From JABDCD01 sp964469525 (lineage in GTDB: Bacteria > Pseudomonadota > Alphaproteobacteria > Rickettsiales > SXRF01), in contig CAYXYU010000002.1 in NCBI GenBank assembly GCA_964469525.1, positions 186,001 to 250,000 on the forward strand: a stretch of 64,000 nucleotides of DNA, given 5' to 3'. The notes below the pieces were generated by a model. The model saw only the letters and a program-made list of their open reading frames with translations, had not been told where the DNA came from and did not search any database. A program made the position numbers and the translations under genes. Positions 59,302 to 64,000 of the stretch are shown here, piece after piece; position 1 is the stretch's first letter; each line of letters begins with the position of its first letter.

Positions 59302-60831
59302 ATGGTAGCCCACGTCACCACCGTCGCCTTCGAGGGCATCGAGGTCACGCCGATCGACGTGCAGGTGCAGATCGTCGGCGGCATGCCGCGCTTTATCATC
59401 GTCGGCCTGCCCGACAAGGCGGTCGGCGAATCGCAGGAGCGCGTGCGGGCGGCGATCCATGCGCTCGGCCTCTCCATTCCCAACAAACGCATCATCGTCA
59501 ACCTGTCGCCTGCCGACATTGTAAAAGAGGGTAGCCATTTCGATCTGCCGATCGCCATCGGCCTGCTGATCGCCATGGGCGTGCTGCCGCAGGACGAGTT
59601 GGAACATTTCATCCTGCTCGGCGAGCTGTCGCTCGATGGCGGGCTGTTGCCGGTGGCGGGGGTGCTGCCGGCCGCCATGCACGCGCTGGCGGCGGAGAAG
59701 GGGCTGATCTGCCCGCAAAGCTCGGGGGGCGAGGCGGCATGGTCGGGGCTCGAGCCGGTGCTGGCGCCGTCGTCGCTGCTGGCGCTCATCAACCATTTCA
59801 AGGGTACGCAGGTACTGACGCAGCCGCCCTGCGAAATGGTGACCGACGATGCGCGCATCACCGACATGCGCGAAATCCGCGGCCAGCACACGGCGCGGCG
59901 GGCGCTCGAAGTCGCTGCTAGCGGCGGCCACAATCTGCTAATGATCGGCCCGCCGGGTGCGGGGAAATCCCTGCTGGCCTCCTGCCTGCCCGGCATCCTG
60001 CCGCCGCTCGACGCGGCGGAGATACTGGAGACCAGCATGGTCGCCTCCATTGCCGGGAAGCTTGATGGGGGGCGCCTCTCCTCGCGCCGCCCGTTCCGCG
60101 ATCCGCACCATTCGGCCTCCATGGCGGCGATGGTCGGCGGCGGCAAGCGCGCGCTGCCGGGCGAGATCTCGCTGGCGCATCACGGCGTGCTGTTCCTCGA
60201 CGAGCTGCCGGAATTCCCGCGCGCCGTGCTGGAGTCACTGCGCCAGCCCTTGGAAACCGGCAAGATTGCCGTCGCCCGCGCCGCGGCGCATGTGACCTAC
60301 CCGGCGCGCTTCCAGCTGGTGGCGGCGATGAATCCCTGCCGCTGCGGCTATCTTGACGATCCGGGCCGCGCCTGCAACAAGGCGCCGCGCTGCGCCATGG
60401 ATTACCAGTCGAAGATTTCCGGTCCGCTGTTCGACCGCTTCGACATGGCGATCGAAGTGCCCGAGGTGCCCACGCTCGACATGCTGTCGCATGCGCAGGG
60501 CGAGCCGAGTGCGGCGGTGGCGGCACGGGTAGGGCAGGCGCGCGAGCGGCAGAAGGCGCGCTTTGCCGATATGTCGTTGCCCATCCGCACCAATGCCGAG
60601 CTGTTCGGCGAGACGCTGCACAAGCTGGTTACGCCCGACGCGAAGGGCAAGCAGATGCTCGAACAGGCGACGGAGAAACTCAGGCTTTCGATGCGCGGCT
60701 ATACGCGTGTGCTGCGCGTCGCCCGCACCATCGCCGATCTCGACGGCAGCGAGCAGGTCACCCAGCCCCATATCGGCGAGGCGCTTTCCTACCGCCAGCT
60801 GCAGTTCGGCCGGGTGCTGGAGGAGGCCTGA
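59302..60831 (+). CDS. comM: YifB/ComM-family Mg-chelatase-like AAA+ ATPase
   Basis: The 509-residue protein has the N-terminal ChlI-like domain (FEGIEVTPIDVQVQIVGGMP, VVGLPDKAVGES-like), Walker A IGPPGAGKSLLA near 215, FRDPHHSASMAAMVGGG, Walker B GVLFLDELPEF and the cysteine-containing MNPCRCGY/CNKAPRCAMDYQ loop. ComM is a hexameric helicase that promotes branch migration during natural transformation. It ends the infA-maf-comM group. Confidence 0.95.
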   Translation: MVAHVTTVAFEGIEVTPIDVQVQIVGGMPRFIIVGLPDKAVGESQERVRAAIHALGLSIPNKRIIVNLSPADIVKEGSHFDLPIAIGLLIAMGVLPQDELEHFILLGELSLDGGLLPVAGVLPAAMHALAAEKGLICPQSSGGEAAWSGLEPVLAPSSLLALINHFKGTQVLTQPPCEMVTDDARITDMREIRGQHTARRALEVAASGGHNLLMIGPPGAGKSLLASCLPGILPPLDAAEILETSMVASIAGKLDGGRLSSRRPFRDPHHSASMAAMVGGGKRALPGEISLAHHGVLFLDELPEFPRAVLESLRQPLETGKIAVARAAAHVTYPARFQLVAAMNPCRCGYLDDPGRACNKAPRCAMDYQSKISGPLFDRFDMAIEVPEVPTLDMLSHAQGEPSAAVAARVGQARERQKARFADMSLPIRTNAELFGETLHKLVTPDAKGKQMLEQATEKLRLSMRGYTRVLRVARTIADLDGSEQVTQPHIGEALSYRQLQFGRVLEEA

Positions 60832-60835
60832 TTAT

Positions 60836-60989
60836 CCCCGCACTTGTTGCGGGGCCTGGTATTCTTAATTATTGTCATGGTCGGGCTTGACCCGACCATC
60901 CATTGTATAAAATGGATCCTCGGCTCAGGGCCGAGGATGACAAGAACCAGACCCCGCCATCCCCGCAATAAATGCGGGGTGAGGCGGGG
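60836..60989. repeat. Cluster of four palindromic repeats between comM and thiL
   Basis: Hairpins are CCCCGCA/TGCGGGG (60836-60854), ATGGTCGGG/CCCGACCAT (60877-60899), ATCCTCGGC/GCCGAGGAT (60916-60938) and a nested CCCCGCC(CCCCGCA/TGCGGGG)GGCGGGG (60952-60989). They fill the whole gap between two converging genes. Confidence 0.8.
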
Positions 60990-60990
60990 A

Positions 60991-61929
60991 TTAAAAATGC
61001 CTGAACCCCTTCTTTCCCATCGTCACCAGCTTGCCCGATTCGTCCAGTACGCGCACATCCCTGCCTTCGGTCATGATGCCGATGCGCATGCAGCCGGGCA
61101 GCGCTTCCTTGCCGGGCGGAAGGGTGAAGAGCAGCTCGTAATCGTCGCCGCCGGCGAGCACGGCGTCCCACAGGGCGGGGTTGTCCTTGATCATCTGCGC
61201 CGCCGTTTCGCTTAAAGGGATTTTGTCGCGTTCAATGTCGGCGCCGGTGCCGGAGGTTTCGCAGATATGCCCCAGATCCTGCACCAGCCCGTCCGACACG
61301 TCGATGCAGGCGGAAGCCAGTCCACGCAGTTGCTGGCCGAGCGCGATGCGCGGCTGCGGCAGCAGGTAGCGGTCCACTAATTTCCCCTCCCCCCTGCGGG
61401 GGGAGGGGTTTCCTTGCAGCAATTTCAATCCCAGCGCCGCGTCGCCGAGGGTACCGCTCACATAAACCAGATCGCCCACCTTCGCACCGCTGCGCTTCAG
61501 CGCTTTCCCTTCAGGCACGGTGCCGAGCGCGGTCAGCGACAGGCATAGCGGGCCGGGAGTGGCGGTGGTATCGCCGCCCGCCAGGTGAATGGCGAATTCC
61601 TGCTGGTCTGCCGTCAGCCCTGCCGCGAAGCGTTGCAGCCACTCGATACCAGTAGTTTTTGGTAGCATCACGGCGAGGAAATAACAGAGCGGCGTTGCCC
61701 CCATCGCGGCAAGGTCGGACAGGTTGACGCGCATCAGCTTGCGGGCGATCAGGCCGGGCTCCTCGTGACCTAAGAAATGCACGCCTTCGACGATGGCATC
61801 CTTGGTAACGACCAGTTCCTGTCCGGCAGGCACAGCGAACACCGCTGCATCATCTGTCAGATTCAGGCTGCCGGGGAAATCCTTGGCCAGCGGCGCGAAG
61901 CATTTTTTGATGAGGGCGAATTCGTCCAT
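60991..61929 (-). CDS. thiL: Thiamine-monophosphate kinase
   Basis: The 312-residue ATP-grasp-like (PurM fold) enzyme shows LTDDAAVF, VTKDAIVEGVHF, KLMRVNLSDLAAMGATP, LAGGDTT and ASACIDVSDGLVQDLGHI. ThiL phosphorylates thiamine monophosphate to the active diphosphate. A GNPSPRRGEGK segment in the middle is encoded by a palindromic repeat (61384-61408) and looks like an in-frame insertion between LKLLQ and LVDRYLL. It is last in the ribB-ribH-nusB-thiL group. Confidence 0.95.
   Translation of the reverse strand: MDEFALIKKCFAPLAKDFPGSLNLTDDAAVFAVPAGQELVVTKDAIVEGVHFLGHEEPGLIARKLMRVNLSDLAAMGATPLCYFLAVMLPKTTGIEWLQRFAAGLTADQQEFAIHLAGGDTTATPGPLCLSLTALGTVPEGKALKRSGAKVGDLVYVSGTLGDAALGLKLLQGNPSPRRGEGKLVDRYLLPQPRIALGQQLRGLASACIDVSDGLVQDLGHICETSGTGADIERDKIPLSETAAQMIKDNPALWDAVLAGGDDYELLFTLPPGKEALPGCMRIGIMTEGRDVRVLDESGKLVTMGKKGFRHF
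61384..61408. repeat. In-frame palindrome inside thiL
   Basis: CCCCTCCCCCC (61384-61394) faces GGGGGGAGGGG (61398-61408) with a 3-base loop. It codes for part of the surface segment NPSPRRGEG in ThiL. Confidence 0.85.
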
Positions 61930-61936
61930 AAGCTCC

Positions 61937-62037
61937 TTTTTTCCTCCTCCTGAAAGGGGGAGGATTAAGGAGGAGGTCTCTATCCGCTTGCTCGAACTGG
62001 CGGGAGACCCCCACCCAGCCTCCCCCTTTCAGGGGGA
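61937..62037. repeat. Palindromic CTCC-rich repeats between nusB and thiL
   Basis: A CCTCCTCCT...AGGGGGAGG hairpin and a CCTCCCCCTTTCAGGGGGAGG hairpin stand at each end, facing each other in inverted orientation across about 50 bases. They resemble the repeat inside thiL. Confidence 0.7.
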
Positions 62038-62041
62038 GGAG

Positions 62042-62521
62042 TTAGTATTGCTGCGCCAGCGTGGCGAGCGCGCCATGCACGAAGCCGATTTCGGCATCAT
62101 CGCAGAACTGCCTGGCTAGACGCGTATATTCGTCAATCACGATCTTCGGTGCGATTTCTTTCGCAAAAAACATCTCGTAGATGCTGCACTGCAAAATGGC
62201 AATCAGCAGCGGGCTCATGCGCTCGCGCTTCCAGCTTCCTGATAAAGCGCCATCCAGCCGCAGGTCGATCTCGATCAGGTTTTCGGCTACCCCGCCCAGC
62301 AGCGCTTCGGCCAGCTTGTAATTGGGCTCGATCGGCGCGCCGACCGTAAGCTTCTGTTCATTCTTGTTATTCGCCAGTTTTTTCTTCAGCACGTTGATCT
62401 GCTGCGTCGGCGTGCGCTTCTCGCCGGTCAGCGTCGCACTATAAAGGCACTGCACGGCGGCCATGCGGGCAGCCGATTTCTTCTGCAGCGAGGGGTTGAC
62501 GAATCTCTGCTCAGCGCTCAT
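62042..62521 (-). CDS. nusB: Transcription antitermination factor NusB
   Basis: The start ATG 62521 lies inside the end of ribH (11-base overlap) and gives 159 residues: KKSAARMAAVQCLYSATLTG, a long helical middle, LLIAILQCSIYEMFF and VIDEYTRLARQFCDDAEIGFVHGAL. NusB binds boxA RNA with NusE in rRNA antitermination. The ribH-nusB order is widely conserved. Confidence 0.95.
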   Translation of the reverse strand: MSAEQRFVNPSLQKKSAARMAAVQCLYSATLTGEKRTPTQQINVLKKKLANNKNEQKLTVGAPIEPNYKLAEALLGGVAENLIEIDLRLDGALSGSWKRERMSPLLIAILQCSIYEMFFAKEIAPKIVIDEYTRLARQFCDDAEIGFVHGALATLAQQY

Positions 62522-62948
62522 CGGGCACATCGAAGCGGCGTTTGATTTCGATCATGCGCAGGCAGGCTTCCGCGGCGTGCGCGCCCTTGTTGCCCTCCTT
62601 CACCCTGGCGCGCGCCCAGGCCTGCTCTTCGTTCTCGACGGTGAGGATGCCGTAGCCGATGGCGGCGCCGTGCTGCAGCGAAAGCCCCATCAGCCCGCGC
62701 GCGCTTTCCTCGCAGACATAATCATAATGCGTCGTCTCGCCGCGAATGACGCAGCCGAGGGCGATGAAGCCGTCGAACTTGCTGTCATAGGTCGCAAAGC
62801 CGATGGCGGCGGGGATTTCGAATGCGCCCGGCACCTCCAGCACCTCATGCGTCGCGCCTGCCTTATTCAGCACGGCGATGGCGCCTTTTTCCAGCTCGGC
62901 GGCGATGTCCGGGTAAAACCGTCCGGAAACGATGAGAATATGTGTCAT
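62511..62948 (-). CDS. ribH: 6,7-dimethyl-8-ribityllumazine synthase
   Basis: The 145-residue protein has LIVSGRFYPDIAAELEKGAI, EVPGAFEIPAAIG, FIALGCVIRGETTHYDYVCE and GILTVENEEQAWARA. It condenses the RibB product with the pyrimidine intermediate in riboflavin synthesis, normally as an icosahedral or decameric assembly. It overlaps ribB by 4 bases and nusB by 11. Confidence 0.97.
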   Translation of the reverse strand: MTHILIVSGRFYPDIAAELEKGAIAVLNKAGATHEVLEVPGAFEIPAAIGFATYDSKFDGFIALGCVIRGETTHYDYVCEESARGLMGLSLQHGAAIGYGILTVENEEQAWARARVKEGNKGAHAAEACLRMIEIKRRFDVPDER

Positions 62949-64000
62949 ATGTCTTCCACTGGCTGATAGTCCTTGATCGTGAGCCCATAGCCTTCGAGCC
63001 CGATAACCGAGCGCTTGGCGTTCGACAACAGTATCATGTCGCGCACGCCGAGATCGAGCAGGATCTGCGCGCCGATGCCGTAATCGCGCAGATCCATCGG
63101 CGACAGCGGCTGCTCGCCGAGCTTGAGGCGCACCCGGTCGGAGACGGAGGTGCGGATCGGCTCGCGGATCAGCACGACGACGCCCGATCCCACTCGCTCG
63201 ATCTGTTCCATGGCGGGGGCGAGGGCGCTTCCCGGCGTCTCTGCGTCGGCCAGCAGGTCGGTCAGCAGGTTCAGCGAATGCATGCGCACCAGCGCTGGTT
63301 TTTGCGTATCGATCCTGCCTTTGACCAGCGCGATATGCTCGGCATATTCATGGGTAGCGGTATAGACGATCATACGCCAGTTGCCGCCGTGGCGGCTTTC
63401 GAAATCGCTCTCAACCACGCGCTGCACCAGCTTCTCCGAGCGACGGCGGTAGGAGATGAGGTCGGCAATGGTGCCGATTTTCAGGCCGTGCTGGTTGGCG
63501 AAGCTCACGAGGTCGGGCAGGCGGGCCATGCTACCGTCGTCATTCATGATCTCGCAGATGACGCCGGACGGGTTTAATCCTGCCAGCCGGGCGATATCGA
63601 CGGCGGCTTCGGTGTGCCCGGCGCGCACCAGCACGCCGCCTTCCTTGGCGACCAGCGGAAAGACATGGCCGGGAGAGGCGAGGTCGTGTGCGTGTTTCGA
63701 CGGATCAATGGCGACCTGGATGGTATGGGCGCGGTCGGCGGCGGAGATGCCGGTGGTGACGCCCTCGCGTGCCTCGATGGACACGGTGAAGGCCGTCTGG
63801 TGGCGCGAGCTGTTCTCGCGCGACATCAGGTTGAGGCCCAGTTGCGCCACGCGCTCCTGCGTCAGGGCGAGGCAGATCAGCCCGCGCCCGTGCTTCGCCA
63901 TGAAGTTGACCGCTTCCGGCGTGGCGAACTGCGCGGGGATAACAAGGTCGCCCTCGTTTTCGCGTGCCTCGTCATCGACCAGCACAAACATGCGGCCCTC
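62945..64000 (-). CDS. ribB: RibB (DHBP synthase) with degenerate GTP cyclohydrolase II domain, start outside window
   Basis: The frame is open to the right edge, so the first 20 or so residues are missing. The DHBP synthase part has VLVDDEARENEGDLVIPAQF, HGRGLICLAL, FTVSIEAREGVTTGISAADR and VRAGHTEAAVDIARL. The C-terminal half is GTP cyclohydrolase II-like (YRRRSEKLVQRV, LGVRDMILLSN). The zinc site, where active enzymes carry three cysteines after VRxHSE, reads LVRMHSLNLLTDLLAD without cysteine. The second activity is therefore probably lost, as in other alphaproteobacterial RibB proteins, and a separate RibA would be needed. Confidence 0.92.
   Translation of the reverse strand, partial: EGRMFVLVDDEARENEGDLVIPAQFATPEAVNFMAKHGRGLICLALTQERVAQLGLNLMSRENSSRHQTAFTVSIEAREGVTTGISAADRAHTIQVAIDPSKHAHDLASPGHVFPLVAKEGGVLVRAGHTEAAVDIARLAGLNPSGVICEIMNDDGSMARLPDLVSFANQHGLKIGTIADLISYRRRSEKLVQRVVESDFESRHGGNWRMIVYTATHEYAEHIALVKGRIDTQKPALVRMHSLNLLTDLLADAETPGSALAPAMEQIERVGSGVVVLIREPIRTSVSDRVRLKLGEQPLSPMDLRDYGIGAQILLDLGVRDMILLSNAKRSVIGLEGYGLTIKDYQPVEDI

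Overview
The window reads as a chromosomal segment of an alphaproteobacterium; I cannot fix the order. The evidence is the run murA-hisG-hisD-UPF0262-infA-maf-comM, the short-form HisG, a UPF0262 gene, a RibB with a decayed GTP-cyclohydrolase-II domain, and GC-rich core genes. Many small palindromic repeats lie between genes, and several lie inside reading frames.

Layout. (1) 1-12.8 kb is a surface-glycan locus. A NeuB-type nonulosonate synthase runs off the left edge. It diverges from an oxidoreductase, a CMP-nonulosonate cytidylyltransferase and an SDR. A minus-strand operon follows (propeller protein, methyltransferase, deacetylase-like protein, GT-B protein, AsnB), then a frameshifted initiating sugar transferase, a MurJ-like flippase and an HpcH/HpaI aldolase. 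(2) 12.9-29.7 kb holds tRNA-Val and a TetR-controlled RND pump operon with two matching palindromic operators; its permease carries an extra membrane insert. Next come a pilin-like/FG-GAP surface protein, a second RND pump without an outer-membrane factor, two small proteins and an aldehyde dehydrogenase. (3) 29.9-32.0 kb has tRNA-Glu(CTC), corA and an orphan gene. (4) 32.2-52.9 kb is an AT-rich P4-like satellite or integrative island in the 3' end of tRNA-Glu(TTC). (5) 53.1-64 kb is core: DUF4865, bamE, murA-hisGD-UPF0262, infA-maf-comM, and the minus-strand group ribB-ribH-nusB-thiL.

The island is the most interesting part. It has the P4 replication and integration set (integrase, AlpA, split primase, SF3 helicase-primase) and a structured RNA resembling the C4/CI immunity RNAs of P1 and P4, placed upstream of a lipoprotein/membrane-protein pair. 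Two defence-type blocks follow. One is a type I restriction-modification operon (hsdR, a membrane/coiled-coil protein with a possible nuclease-like domain, hsdM, hsdS) ending in a trypsin-like protease. The other is a tightly packed six-gene operon: PP-loop ATPase, 3-TM protein, SAMHD1-like HD hydrolase, DNA methyltransferase, small P-loop kinase-like protein, second DNA methyltransferase. I do not recognise that six-gene combination and offer it as the best candidate for an undescribed system.

All functional calls come from reading motifs by eye; no database search or structure prediction was run.
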